Of a stretch of DNA of 64,000 nucleotides, positions 1-10,329 are shown piece by piece (within the stretch, counting starts at the first letter, position 1; each line of letters opens with the position of its first letter). Below the pieces are notes generated by a model that was not told where the DNA came from, made no database searches, and was given only the letters and a program-made list of their open reading frames with translations. The DNA comes from Cristatella mucedo. Taxonomy: Eukaryota; Bryozoa; Phylactolaemata; Cristatellidae. The DNA is taken from assembly GCA_009760855.2 (NCBI GenBank), contig WPIO01000029.1, forward strand, positions 4,372,001 through 4,436,000. Direction: 5' to 3'. The position numbers and the translations under genes are program-made.

Positions 1-8
1 AAGGTCGG

Positions 9-1056
9 TCAGGTAGAGGCGCCTGCTCCACCGCTGTTCCGATCGTACACGTTCTGGAGTCCGTCGGCCGTCCAGTACGTGCAAGCCGGTGTGACGACGT
101 CGACTCGAGCGTCGAGCTGGTGCTGGACGACGTCGGGCCACGAGCCGATACCGATACCCAGTACCGCGAGCCGACGTCGCTGTCCACCCTGAGCACGTAC
201 TGCTCGTCTTGCAGCTCTTGGCAGCTCGAGCGGCTTGTTGCTTCGAGCGCACCGCACCTCGCCGCGCGAGGTGCGCTCGAAACGCCAGCTGGTGCCTCTC
301 GTCGCCGGAGACCACGCCCAGTCGGCGCCTGCAGCGGACGCCTCTCGCGCTTGCGACTGGCGAGCGAGCGAACGAGCTGGCGATCGACTGCAGCTTGCGG
401 CGGTTTCATCGAGGCGCCGTGCGCCCGGGCCTCCCCTCCCTTACGCACTCAGGCCGGCGAAGGCTAGCGAAGAGGGCGGGCGAGGCGGGCGGCGGGCGGC
501 GGGCGGCGAGCGACGACAGCGCTCGGAGGCTACCGCTACGGCGACCGGAGCACGGGTCGGGCGCTCGGAGGCGAGGTGAAGGCTATGCGGCTGAAGCGGA
601 GGCGAGGACTCGGCGCTCGCAGATAAATCGACGGCAGCCGCAACGGGTGACCGACGACGGCTGGCCGGCATGTCGGCCGAGAAGGGAGCAGCGAGCGAAA
701 GTTGAGACGGCGCACGCGCCCGTCTAGCGACTCCGAGGTCTTACTTTGGCTGTCGAAGTCGCAGACGGAGAAGATGGCCGCGCGCCAGAAGTCGCTGAGG
801 TTCAGCAGCTGCGCGACGGCGTGCTCGTAAGTGCCGTCGTCGCTCGAATCATCACCGAGGGCGACCGACAGGAAACGGCTCGGGTAGCTGAGCGAGCGCA
901 GCTGCCGGCTGAAGTGGCCCAGGCGTTGCGAGCGTTCCGCAGAGGGGTGGCTATCAGCAGGACCGTGGCGTTGAACTGCCTGCCGCCGAGATCCGGCTCG
1001 ACGGAGGCTTTCAACTCGGACAGCGAAGCGTCAGCTGCAAGCTGCAACGTTGGCAT
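9..1056 (-). pseudogene. Decayed or error-broken Anp1/Mnn9 (GT62)-like mannosyltransferase
   Basis: Reading the minus strand from about 1056 down to 9, blocks in the right order for the Anp1/Mnn9/Van1 family appear, each in a different frame. A VLLIATPLRNA block (about 930-990) is the strand-start motif. Next comes a block with LSYPSRFLSVALGDDSSDD (about 755-930). A possible donor (GTAAGA) lies near 752. After GC-rich sequence there is QYVLRVDSDV (about 171-200), which fits the D-x-D metal-binding strand. Then VDVVTPACTYW and YDRNS (about 20-110) follow. At least three frame changes are needed, so this is either a pseudogene or sequence with uncorrected indels. In fungi these proteins are Golgi mannosyltransferases of N-glycan outer-chain synthesis. 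The block is far richer in GC than any later exon. The family call rests on motif order only and is moderate. Confidence 0.4.
260..740. other. GC-rich spacer or intron inside the Anp1-like region
   Basis: This very GC-rich, CpG-rich stretch lies between the two halves of the Anp1-like sequence. It has open frames on both strands, as expected by chance at this composition, and none shows a recognisable domain. It may be an intron of the broken gene, since a GTAAGA donor lies just upstream on the minus strand. Confidence 0.3.
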
Positions 1057-1139
1057 GGCGTTGCAGCTTGTCAGACAGCAGCTGCACGCACTGATGGGGC
1101 AGCCGACTGCAGCTCGACGGCCGCCGTTTGAAAAGTGTC

Positions 1140-1579
1140 TCCGCAGCTTCGTGCTCGTTTTTCAGCCCGATGCACCCGAGGCTCTTTTAAGAATCGCTAG
1201 AATGCGACTCACATTCGCAGTTGTTGAATCTTCTTGCGGCTCTTTGTTCGCTCGAGTTTGTCTGACTGTGTGTAAGTGTCTCAATGGTCTCATGTATTCG
1301 CCACGCTTAACCACTTCCGTTGCGGCTCTGGGAGAGCCTCGATTTTCTGCTGCGGCTGAGTACAGCTGCCTCCGATTATACGGCTAGGCAACCGCTCTCT
1401 TATGCAGGCTCAGCTTAGATAAAAGAGCGTCAAGACCAACCGCCGAAGTGGCCACTTTATTTGGATGCCCAAGATACCGCGTCGGTGGCAAGTGCCCCGT
1501 GTTACTTCTGTGTTTACAGGCACGCAAATTCTGAGATGATTTCTGCCTTTTGATACCATTTCATCCATCGTGGTTCTAG
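1140..1579. other. Unassigned stretch between Anp1-like block and NFS1 exon
   Basis: Composition falls from GC-rich to AT-rich across this interval. I see no conserved motif, repeat or exon here. The NFS1 sequence that should precede the exon at 1580 (presequence and the start of the catalytic domain) is not recognisable. Confidence 0.4.
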
Positions 1580-1695
1580 GATCCAATTTTCTCGACATGA
1601 TGCTCCAATATTCGACTGATGTTTATAGGAACCCTCACTCGAGCACGAATTTCTATGGCTGGGAAGCAGAGGTTGCAGTGGAGAAAGCCCGAGAG
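1580..1695 (+). CDS. NFS1: Exon of NFS1-type cysteine desulfurase (N-terminal region)
   Basis: The exon follows a TTCTAG acceptor and ends before a GTAAAT donor, in phase 0. It encodes the stretch with YRNPHSSTNFYGWEAE and VEKARE, which matches the GNPHSxTHxYGWE segment of mitochondrial NFS1/IscS. NFS1 is the pyridoxal-phosphate enzyme that takes sulfur from cysteine for iron-sulfur cluster assembly. The usual glycine before NPHS is arginine here. Only this exon and the next were found. The active-site cysteine loop and the PLP lysine are not in the window, so this is an incomplete gene or a duplicated fragment. Confidence 0.7.
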
Positions 1696-2483
1696 GTAAA
1701 TGCCATGCCGTTGTTTATAGATCGCTTAGCCAAACGGGATGCTTCTCTGTTCTTTGTTTTACTTACACGGCACAACTTGCGTCTGCAAGGATGGGACAAG
1801 ACTCATCCTTACAGAGCTACTACCTATGCGTGCACTTAAATCCTGATCGAGAGTGCCTGAGCCCGCCGGATCACCTCGGATTTGACGAATTACCACAATC
1901 CACTCTAATTAGGCTAAAATTTACCAGATATTGGCGTTTTCGAGCTCAGATTTTATTTTTGGAGGATATTTAATAGACCTTCAATTATATCTATCCACCA
2001 AACCTCGTGTCATTGCGAGCACGCACACTTATGAAAATGAGCTGCAACGGTGGACTGGCGAAACACTCCAAAAAGTTTGCAAATTCTAAACTGCAATGCA
2101 TGTATAATAAACCCTGGTAATTTCACGCGATTCCACTCAGGAATTCTCAAGAAGTGCACTGAAATAAGACATCAGCTCTCTCGTTCAATACCGAAATCCA
2201 CTGCGTTCCTACGACTGCTGGGATGGGACTAGACTCATCCTCGATGTATGAGCATTCCCTCAGGCATCAATCACTGAGAGCCCGGATGCTAAGGCAGCGA
2301 CATCCGTCACTTGCCGGGCATCTCTTGAGCTCCGGTACATGAGCAAGTCAGCCCTTCCCCCCCCCCTCAAGCTCTGCACGTGCACACAGTCGGCAATTTG
2401 CAGCACAATGCGGGCGGGTCGGAAGAAGCTCGGGGTTGACTGGGGCTGCCGCTACCGGGCCTTTGGTGCTCGCTTTTTTGCAG
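1696..2483 (+). other. Intron between the two NFS1 exons
   Basis: It starts GTAAAT and ends TTTTTTGCAG. It holds no recognisable repeat or second gene. Confidence 0.5.
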
Positions 2484-2590
2484 AAAGTGGCTAACTTGAT
2501 TGGTGCAGAACCCCAGAAGATACTTCTCACTAGTGGTGCAGCAGAAAGCAACAATATCACAGTCAATGGTGTCGGGAGTTATAAGCACCT
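2484..2590 (+). CDS. NFS1: Second exon of NFS1-type cysteine desulfurase
   Basis: A strong acceptor (CTTTTTTGCAG) opens the exon in phase 0, which joins correctly to the 1580-1695 exon. It encodes VANLIGAEPQKILLTSG and AAESNNI, the family's LIGAxPxEIxFTSGATESNN block that contacts PLP. The classic ATE is AAE here. The exon end is unclear: after GVGSYKH the frame meets TAG at about 2616 and no convincing GT donor lies near the expected boundary. No later NFS1 exons are recognisable up to the satellite. This supports a gene fragment or pseudogene, though a misread base is possible. Confidence 0.65.
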
Positions 2591-2784
2591 AGCTTGCACT
2601 GCATTCTTATATTCCTAGGTATCGATGTGGTTTAATCAATCTTAAACCTGTCATTCGCACCGGAATGCAGCTGAATTGTAAAACGAATGCCAGTCTCGAC
2701 GAGTTATATTCTGGCCTACCAATTAAAACCCGAATTACTGATTTCAAGATTATTGATTATATTTCAAGAAGCTTGGTTAATTTT

Positions 2785-2830
2785 AACTTCTGCAGACCAT
2801 ACAGGAGTCGGACTGCGACACGATAATTAG
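2785..2830 (+). repeat. Direct repeat copy 1 (pair with 4158-4205)
   Basis: About 40 bases beginning AACTTCTGCAGACCATACAG recur almost unchanged at 4158-4205. The pair flanks about 1.33 kb that holds the unassigned exon at 3074-3173. It could be the end of a dispersed repeat, a solo LTR edge or a segmental duplication. Confidence 0.6.
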
Positions 2831-3073
2831 GCATCACCCACTATCGAGCTTTTCTATTTAAGCATGCCTGCATGCCATGACTTATGCTTCTGGTCTTTAA
2901 TGCATTCCATAAATACGTGGTCTTGATAATAACCAAACTCGATTATTGTTATCCCATTAGCAGTCATGTGCGTTCTAGCACTGTACATTCTAATGGCGGG
3001 AGCACGTTCAATTTTCTGGGAAACACGGCGAAGGCGATACGGGGGGAGGAGAGAACGCGATTTTTTCGCTTAG

Positions 3074-3173
3074 CAACTCTCATTTACGGCTTTGAAAGTT
3101 AACAAAGACATTGACAAGAAGGACTACTTAACTGTGAAGCAAGTTATTTTCGGAGACCAATGGAGACCTGGAG
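3074..3173 (+). CDS. Isolated exon of an unidentified protein
   Basis: A pyrimidine-rich tract ending in CGCTTAG is followed by a 100-base open block and a perfect GTAAGT donor. The frame encodes ALKVNKDIDKKDYLTVKQVI followed by FGDQWRPGG, which has normal protein composition. I do not recognise the family. It is not any part of NFS1 that I know, so it may belong to another plus-strand gene or to a transposon-borne fragment. Confidence 0.45.
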
Positions 3174-4157
3174 GTAAGTCTGTAGCATCTCTTCATAGCA
3201 CCGTGAATTTAAGATCTACAGCAATGTAGGTCTCACAGAGCTCCCTCTTTCTTTTTAAAATATTCACGTTACATTAAAAAATCCAGTGACTCCTTGCCAA
3301 GAGCGTATATTTGCCTCAGTGCTTTCAATACATCAGAAATCTGCTGAGTTTACTTGAGATACCCTTCTCACAGCTTGCGAACTGTGGGACCACAGCCGCT
3401 TTCGCTCGTCTCACATTCGCTTTTAATTTGCTTCTAGTTTGCAAAAAGCAGATGCCAGCTGAGCGCGACTAAGAAGCGAAATGATAAAGGCATTGCTAAC
3501 CGCAGTTGACCGTATCTACCGCCGACTTCATTCAGATGAAATCAAGAGTAACAATTGCCATTCAGGAAGAGAAGAAGGAAGAGTGAAGGAGGCCTCTGTG
3601 CGCCAGGAAGTAAACAATTAAAAGCCTTAGAACCAGACAGCCGGTTGTGCTCGGGCGTGACCCTGCAACGATGTTCGCCAATGCTGTGTAACCTATAGTT
3701 ACATGTCAATTAAATTACTAAATTATTATTGACATATTAATTAAGTGAATTATTGAACTATTAGAAAAAAACTTTGATATTTTCATGTTAACCTGTTGGC
3801 ACCAAGTAGCCAAGGCACAAAGGTCAAAACTGCATCGACGATTGAGGATCGGACCACGGTAGAATCGTGAGACCCAAATTTAATTACTCGACGCTGCTTT
3901 GCAAACGCATAAAGTGCCAAGGAACGAATTTGATATTTGTCAGAGGGATGCAATAAGAACGCGGATTTCTGCCACTGCTACAATGCCAGCGATTCTGGAA
4001 GTTAAGCTTGAAAGCTGAGCATGGATTAGAAACAATGAGTTGGCCGCTGAAGGAGATCCGAGTGGTTACGAGATAGCGGCGATAAGCCCAGGCTTATTAG
4101 AAGCAAGACGTATGTATACGTGCGAAAGTGATTGTTGTCAGAATTATGACCTGGCTA
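3174..4157. other. Unassigned AT-rich interval
   Basis: There is no recognised gene here. One plus-strand frame at about 3468-3621 stays open for some 50 codons (MIKALLTAVDRIYRRL onward) and ends in TAA, but it lacks convincing splice sites and family signal. The stretch at 3710-3780 is A/T-rich low-complexity sequence. Confidence 0.35.
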
Positions 4158-4205
4158 TTTGAACTTCTGCAGACCATACAGGAGTCGGACTGTCACACGG
4201 TAAAT
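4158..4205 (+). repeat. Direct repeat copy 2 (pair with 2785-2830)
   Basis: This is the second copy of the AACTTCTGCAGACCATACAG repeat, with a few substitutions further on. It stands exactly at the left edge of the satellite array. Confidence 0.6.
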
Positions 4206-6103
4206 GTGCATCCAGCAAATTTGAACTAGATTGCTGCAGAGACCTGGCCAATGGCGTCGATTGCCGTGCATTGCCCTCGATTGTGCCTTTGTCGATTGTT
4301 TTAAAGGATGTGGCAACACTTTTAATGCAGTGTAGTGCAATACGCAAGAAAGGTTGGAGCTTCTCTCAGCAACTGTTGGTTCGCTTGTAACAGACCGTTA
4401 TGGATTGTCGTATTCCCCGGGCCATTGCCGTCGATTGCCGTGCATTACCGTCGATTGAACGCGCGCAATAGGTGAAAATTATGCGGGCGCGCAGGTACAT
4501 GTTACGTGGAATGAGAGTTGCAGTTTATTGTTGCCAATCTTATCAATTTTCCATGGAATTTGCTATCGGCCCCAACCATTGCTGTGGATTGCCTGCATTG
4601 ATGTCAGTTAACGAGCCTAGCATCATAAAAGTTCCACGGTTTTGCTTTGGACGAAGCGGAATGTTAAATGTAATGACAATTGAGGCTTCCGCACTAACAA
4701 TTTCTCTTCAATTTGCCGGGAATTGGGGTATTGGCCCAGGGCATTGCTGTCGACTGCAGTTAATTGCTCGCGATTGTACGTTCGCACTTAGTTGAAAAGA
4801 TTCTATTGCACTATTAGCACAGTGGGCTGACAGCTAAGATATATTTGATCTTGGCCCGGTCACTTTCCAGTCATTTGCGATGGACCATAATGGATTGCCG
4901 TATTTGCCGGTGCCATTGCCGTCGATTGCCTTGCCTGGCCCAAGATTGAACGGTCAGAGCTGGTTGAAAGGATTGATAGTATGTGTGCACGCAGCGAGAT
5001 GTTACATAGACTGAGAATTGGAGCTTGGTGCAGCCGATTTCTCGTCTATTTGCCACAGGTTGCTATATTGATCCCTGTTATTGCTGTCAATTGCCATGCA
5101 TTGTTGACAATTAACGTGCAAATTAGCATGAAATTCCTACGATTTCACTTTGAGCACAAAGAAATGTGAAATGCGATGACAATCGGCACTTCATGCAGCC
5201 AATTTAGGGTCGACTTGCCACGGACTGCAGTGGATTGCTGCTTTGAGCCGAGCCTTTGCCATAGATTGCCATGCATTGCCCGAGATTGTATGAGCGCAAT
5301 TGCTTAAAAAGATGTGGTTGACTTTAACCAATATGCTTTGCAACATGCATTACAAGTTGGAACACTGCGGAACCAATTTCAGGTAATTTTGCATCAGATT
5401 GCTGTAGATTGATGTATTGGCCGGGTCGTTGCACTCAATTGCAGTGCATTGCTTCCAAATGGTCTAGGCGATTAGAGTGAAATTGTGGGATTACTTAATA
5501 AACAAAAAATAGAGCAATGTGCAGTCACTATTTGAGCTTAAAGTTTACGTACTCTGATCGTTTTACGGTAGATTGACGTACTGGCCCGGGCAGCTGCGGT
5601 CGATTGCATTGAATTGCTGCAGAATGGCCTAGGCAATTAATAGAAGTTATGCGAGTACACAATAAACGAAGCGTAGAGCAGCGTGCAATCATAATTAGAG
5701 CGTCTAATGTACTCGTTCTGGTCGCTGTGTGGCAGATTGCAGCGGATTGAGGTGGATTTCGTAATAAGACCACGCTGTTGCAATCGATTGCAATTCGTTC
5801 CGTGAGAACGCGTGTGCAAAATGGAGAGAAACTTGTGTGGGTGCACTTTGAACTGAGTCTAGTCCTATATGCAATGTCAATTAGAGCTTCGTGGTAGCAA
5901 TTTCAGGATGATTTGCAGCGGAATAGAGTGGATTGCGGTAGTTTCCCAGGTCAAAGGTATCGCTGCTCATTGCCAAAGTGCGAGGATGCACAATTTTTTT
6001 TTATTTTACGTAGTTGTGCACACAACACGGTGCACTTAATATGCAATAAAATTTGAAGCTCGGCGCAATCTATTTCGATTTTTAATGCGGTGGATTTGGT
6101 GGA
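4206..6103. repeat. Degenerate satellite array, ~170 bp monomers (left part)
   Basis: An anchor of the form ATTGCxGTCGATTGC followed by TGCATTGC recurs at about 4248, 4422, 4575, 4741, 4912, 5078, 5252, 5426, 5591, 5773 and 5952. The spacings are 153 to 182 bases. Each monomer also repeats a phrase like GATTGCxGTATTGGCCCGGG before the anchor, and many carry a GCGAGT/CGCAC phrase after it. Copies have diverged strongly, so the array is old. It resumes at 13535, after later insertions. Confidence 0.75.
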
Positions 6104-6789
6104 GTTAACTAGCTCCTTAGTTCTGTCTTGGCTTGATTATTGTACTTCTGTTTTGGCTGCGCTACCAAAGATAGCAATATGTCTAGTGCAGCTGGCTATG
6201 AATATGGCTGCAAGGCTAGTCTTCAAGTCCCAGCGGTTTGAGCACGTGTCTCCTTTGCTGAAAGAGCTAGGATGGTTGCGGGTTGAACAAAGGATACAGA
6301 GCAAAGTTCTTAAGCTGACCCACAAGGCCCGCCACGGCTTGGCTCCTTCATACCTAGCTGAACTACTGCACCAGTTTCAGCCTGTTTGCACCCTCAGGTC
6401 CTGTGTGGACAATAAACTAGCTGTTCCATTCCTGTGCTTAAAGACCGTTGGCAACAGAAACTTTAGCTCTGCAGGTCCTAGACTGTGGAACTCGCTTCCA
6501 CAATTCTTACGCAACGACAACTACTCTCCTGCTGCCGAGTATGGCTCATCCTTTTCAACGGTCCTGAGCTGCTACTTCCATGCAACTCACTACCTCAGCT
6601 CCTCTCGTGACTGCTATGCTTCTCACTTTCTCTTTATTACGTGAGACGAAGTCTGTTGGCTACCGAATGCGTACCGAAAGCCGCTTAGGCGGAGAGTGTG
6701 CTATACAAAACTCTCATGCGTAGCACCCACATAGTCTTTATGGATTGTGGAGTTAGAGACACGGGATTGTGGAGTTAGAGACAGTGGTA
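6104..6789 (+). mobile_element. LINE-A copy (CR1/L2-like), 3' ~0.7 kb
   Basis: The frame at 6090-6644 encodes the end of a LINE reverse transcriptase ORF: SWLDYC, MNMAARLVFKSQRFEHVSPL, LKELGWL, HKARHGLAPSYLAELL and GPRLWNSLPQFL. This C-terminal layout is typical of CR1/L2-clade elements. The copy is 5' truncated and begins at the phrase AACTAGCTCCTTAG inside a satellite monomer. Its 3' tail (ending near GGAGTTAGAGACA) is cut by the gypsy element. The rest of the tail, GATATTACATT, is found at 13522 beyond the right LTR. Confidence 0.8.
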
Positions 6790-7097
6790 CGGGATGACGC
6801 TGAAAGCGCGAACAAACGTGTTAGTGCTCAGTCGGCTTCCACAGTCGCACTGTCGCAGGACTCCGTCTCACCAGTACAAGCGTACGCCATCCAAGACCCG
6901 GCTAGCTGATTACTCTGTGGTAGACGGAGCGGACTTCCAACACCGTCGAGTGCTTCCACCAAAAAAGCGGGAGCACGCTGTACCCAGTTTCGGTCCTCCG
7001 AACTCTGGGAGCTGACCCCAGGCTTTACCTTTCCGGGGCAAGTCGACGCCCAGCCCGACATATCGAATGTCAGTGGGTCCGCCTACTCTAGGGTACA
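6790..7097 (-). repeat. Left (3') LTR of gypsy element, truncated
   Basis: This 308-base block is nearly identical to 13214-13521. It ends ...GGGTACA on the plus strand, the outer end of the LTR in the right copy. Compared with the right LTR it lacks the outer 217 bases, which include the TATA region and the TGTAAC terminus. In the element's sense (minus strand) the 3' LTR keeps most of U3 but has lost R and U5. Confidence 0.85.
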
Positions 7098-7352
7098 TAT
7101 GTCACCATCCAGGCGAAGATGCGTCCTCGCATCTGCAACCATCCACTCTGTGGACATGTCGTCCAACTACCACAGAGGCTCCACATACACAGCAGTGGCT
7201 CATGAGCATTTCACCGAGTAACCACGATTACAAATCTATTACAGTGCTACGAACTAACTAAAATGTCCACAAAGTTATCAGACGACGTCCAGTTCACGAG
7301 GCACAGCCGCTTCTGGCGAGCTAGCGGTCGCTGTCCTCTATGGGCATCATCT

Positions 7353-8900
7353 TCATGAGGTGGCCAGACGGTTGCTGTTCGCCGAAGTCCCCAATCTTCC
7401 ACGATGCACGTTGACCGAAGTCGAGGTCGACCTAAAATCACAGAAAACACATGGCACTATCTGTTCAACCTTTCGCATACCACGGAACATACGAACTCTG
7501 CACAAAGTCTGAAAACGGGGATTGGGCTTCCGCTGGAGCGCGCTTTGCCGTGAGCCAGCTGGGCCTGCATTAGCCTGATCGCTTAGCGAGGCAGTAGCTG
7601 GTCCAACTCCGAGCGTTAGTTCTTCGTCAAGTTGAGGTGTCGCCGTCGGTTCGACCGGTTCCTCTTCAGCGTGATATGCAGTGGCTGGTGGCTGATCGTC
7701 ATTAATTTCCCCTCCATCTGCCTCATCAGAAGTGCTTGGCGTGGGAAGCTCGTCCTCCAGGTCAGCAGGCGGCAGTCCTGTGGCCCTGCACCAAGCTGGT
7801 TTGCAGCGGTTGATATGTACTGTGCTAGATGTGCCAGCAGTGTCGTGTTCGTCCACAACGCGAACGTTCATGTCAGTACGGTCCACAATAAGGAGGAGAC
7901 CTCGCCACAGGTGTTGCAACTTTGGTGAAAGACCTCTCCGGGATCTGGGTGTATCAACATACACGTAGTCACCGACCTTGAACGTGGATTCTGTGGCAGT
8001 ACGGTCATACTGCCGCTTTTGCTTGGCCTGAGCAGCCTGAATATTCTGCCTTGCTACGTCCCATGCTTCGACAAGCTTATTATGCATGGCCTGCACATAG
8101 CCGTCCCCGGCTTCACACGGCTCGTCCATAGGTAAAACTAGGTCTATTGGCAAACGAGCCTCTCGCCCGTTGTTCATGAAAAATGGGCTGCAGCGAGTCG
8201 ACTCGTGAAAGCAAGTTCGATAGGCAAACAGCACGTACGGTATAAAACAAGTCCCAATCACTCTGGTTGCTACTGGCAAACATGGAAAGCATCTCTTTAA
8301 GCGTGCCATTCAAACGCTCTAGTAGCTCATCAGTCTGCAGGTGATATGGCGATGTGTGCAATTGCTCGATAGACATCATGCGACACACCCGCTAGAGCAT
8401 TCGAGATATAAAGTTGGCCCCACGGTCGGAGAGGACCTGATCGGAAACACCGTGCCGGCAGACAATCCCTTCCATGAAGACTTTGGCACAGGTCAGTGCT
8501 GTCTGGTCTGAAATCGCTCTAGCCTCGAGCCACTTGGTGAAGCAGTCGGTCATCACTAGTATGTATCGGTTCCCTGGCAATGTTAGTGGCAGCTTCACGA
8601 TGTCCATGGTGACTCGTTGCCTAGGTCATTCCACTGGGATGCTCTTCAGAGGCACTTTCGCCTATTGCCGAGGCCGCTTTTTGGAGTGGCATGCGATGCA
8701 CGTCCTTACATACTCCGTGATGTCTTCTGCCATGCCTGGCCAGAAATATCGCTTCTGCACGCGGCTCAGGGTTTTCTGGGTGCCCAAATGTGCTCCGAAT
8801 AGACCGTCGTGGCACTCCCGCTTAACATGCAGTCGCACGGCAGCAGGTACCATCAGCTGCTTCCGGCGCCTTCCGGCGACGGCACGATAGAGACACCCAT
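7353..8900 (-). pseudogene. Gypsy integrase domain (broken frames)
   Basis: Read downward from 8900, the N-terminal zinc-binding H-H-C-C region is seen in HDGLFGAHLG followed by RTCIACHSKK at about 8665-8800. The catalytic core follows in another frame at 8392-8607, with the aspartates in VMTDCFTKWLEA and LSDRGANF. The third acidic residue lies in YHLQTDELLERLNGTLKEML (8113-8388). The C-terminal region (7353-8309) has FKVGDYVYVDTP and a GPY/F-like segment, then a low-complexity acidic tail. Frame breaks near 8610, 8390 and 8310 inactivate it. I saw no chromodomain. Confidence 0.8.
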
Positions 8901-10142
8901 TCGGGAGCAGAACGAACGACGAGCGTTGATCGTTTACGCATTGTCTATGCTCCTGTGTGCAGTGTACGTCGTTCCCCTGCAACAAATCCATTGGGCAGTG
9001 CAGCAACGAATCGTTAAACTGCATTTTCCTCGTGTACGCAGGGTCAGCCTCGGCTGCAACGACAGTGCCCACGAAGCCAGCCGGAGCCGGCTCTTGTAAA
9101 CGGGACAGAGCATCCGCATTGGCATTAGCCTTCCCACAACGATATTTCACATCCATATCGTACTCCTGTAGCTCCAATGCCCACTTTGCTAAGCGCCGAG
9201 ATTCGTGGTTCCCTTTAAAGATCCACGCCAAAGGCTGGTGATCCGTCAGGACAGAGAACCGGTGGCCATAGAGGTACCCTCGAAAGTGGCACACGGCTGC
9301 TATGACGGCTAATGCATCCCGCTCAACGGTAGAGTAATTACGTTCAGCCTTGTTCAGAATCCGGCTGAAATAGGCCACGGCATGCTCCTTCCCATCCACC
9401 ACCTGCCCGAGAACGGCTCCTAGAGCAGTACCACTGGCATCTGTACTAAGAACAAAGGGTGCAGCAAAGTCTGGGAACCTAAGAATTGGCTTGGCACACA
9501 GCCTGCCCCGGAGATCCTTGAAGGAACGCTCGCATTCCCTCGACCACACGAAGCGCCCACCCTTCCGCAGCAGGTTGTTTAGCAGCCCAGCAATTTTTGC
9601 AAACCCTGGCACAAACTTGCGATAGTAGGAGGCCAGTCCAAGGAACTGCCTGACCTTTTGTACATCCCTGGGTGGTGGGTAATGCAGAATCTTGTCAACA
9701 TTCTCAGGATCTGGCAATATACCATCCGGGGACAGTACATGCCCCAGATAACACACTTCGTCTCTGGCGAAGTGGCATTTTGAGGGTTTGATCTTGAGAC
9801 CATTTGCCCTCATCCTATCCAGAACCTCCCCAAGCCAAACGAGATGTTCCTCAAAGCTCCTCGAAAAGACCAATATGTCGTCAATATAAGTTAAGCAAGT
9901 CTTCCATTGAAGACCTGCTATGACGAAGTCCATGGCTTGCTGAAACGTACCTGGTGCATTGCACAGCCCAAAGCTCATCTTCTTAAACTGGTACTGCTCA
10001 CTGTAGGTCACGAAGGCAGTCTTTGCCTTGTCCTCAGGGTGCATCGCTATCTGCCAGTACCCTGAGGCAAGGTCAGGAGTGCCGAAGTGCTGAAATATCG
10101 CGTACCCCCTAACAATTGACAAACCTCGTCTGGCCGAGGTAA
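8900..10142 (-). CDS. Gypsy reverse transcriptase (fingers/palm to thumb) and RNase H
   Basis: One long frame runs from 10122 to 8662. It carries the RT block FGTPDLASGYWQIAMHPEDK, then FGLCNAPGTFQ, and the YIDD catalytic box followed by ILVFS at about 9876-9890. GHVLSPDG and the tether follow, then the RNase H core TDASGTALGAVLGQ, YSTVERDALAV and LTDHQPLAWIF. It ends with NANADALSRL before the integrase zinc finger. This is the best preserved part of the element. The RT is cut from its N-terminal fingers by the SINE at 10143-10329. One base appears lost just after it, near 10105. Confidence 0.85.
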
Positions 10143-10329
10143 TGGGTAAATAAATAAATCCTAGCTGATTAAACAGCCTCTTTTTGTATAGCGACAGAAG
10201 AGCCTTTTAGGGCTATCACCACCGCTTGCAGTGGCGATAAAGAATCGCCCACCGCAGGAGTCGAACTCACGACCTCGGGACCGAGGTCGTGAAAGCAACC
10301 ACCTTACCTAGTGTGCCATCACGGCTCAC
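10143..10329 (-). mobile_element. SINE-1 (tRNA-derived) inserted in gypsy RT
   Basis: In minus-strand sense it reads GGTGAGCCGTGATGGCACAC, then an A-box-like stretch, then AGTTCGACTCC (B box GGTTCGANTCC) at about 10260-10275. It continues with GGGCGATTC..., a body with GCAAGCGGTGGTGATAGCC, a region with GCTATACAAA and an (ATTT)n tail. The flanking RT sequence runs up to V-K-D-S-Y on one side and resumes at P-L-P-R-P-D-E-V on the other, so the insertion site is exact. A full relative lies at 14940. Confidence 0.85.

Noticed and set aside
120-727. Overlapping plus-strand ORFs of 114-172 codons in the GC-rich block
   Set aside because: They are Arg/Ala-rich without motifs, and high GC alone removes stop codons. 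The minus-strand blocks fit a known family better.
10240-10329. tRNA gene
   Set aside because: The A and B boxes belong to a SINE head. There is no full cloverleaf, and the sequence continues into the SINE body and tail and recurs as a family.
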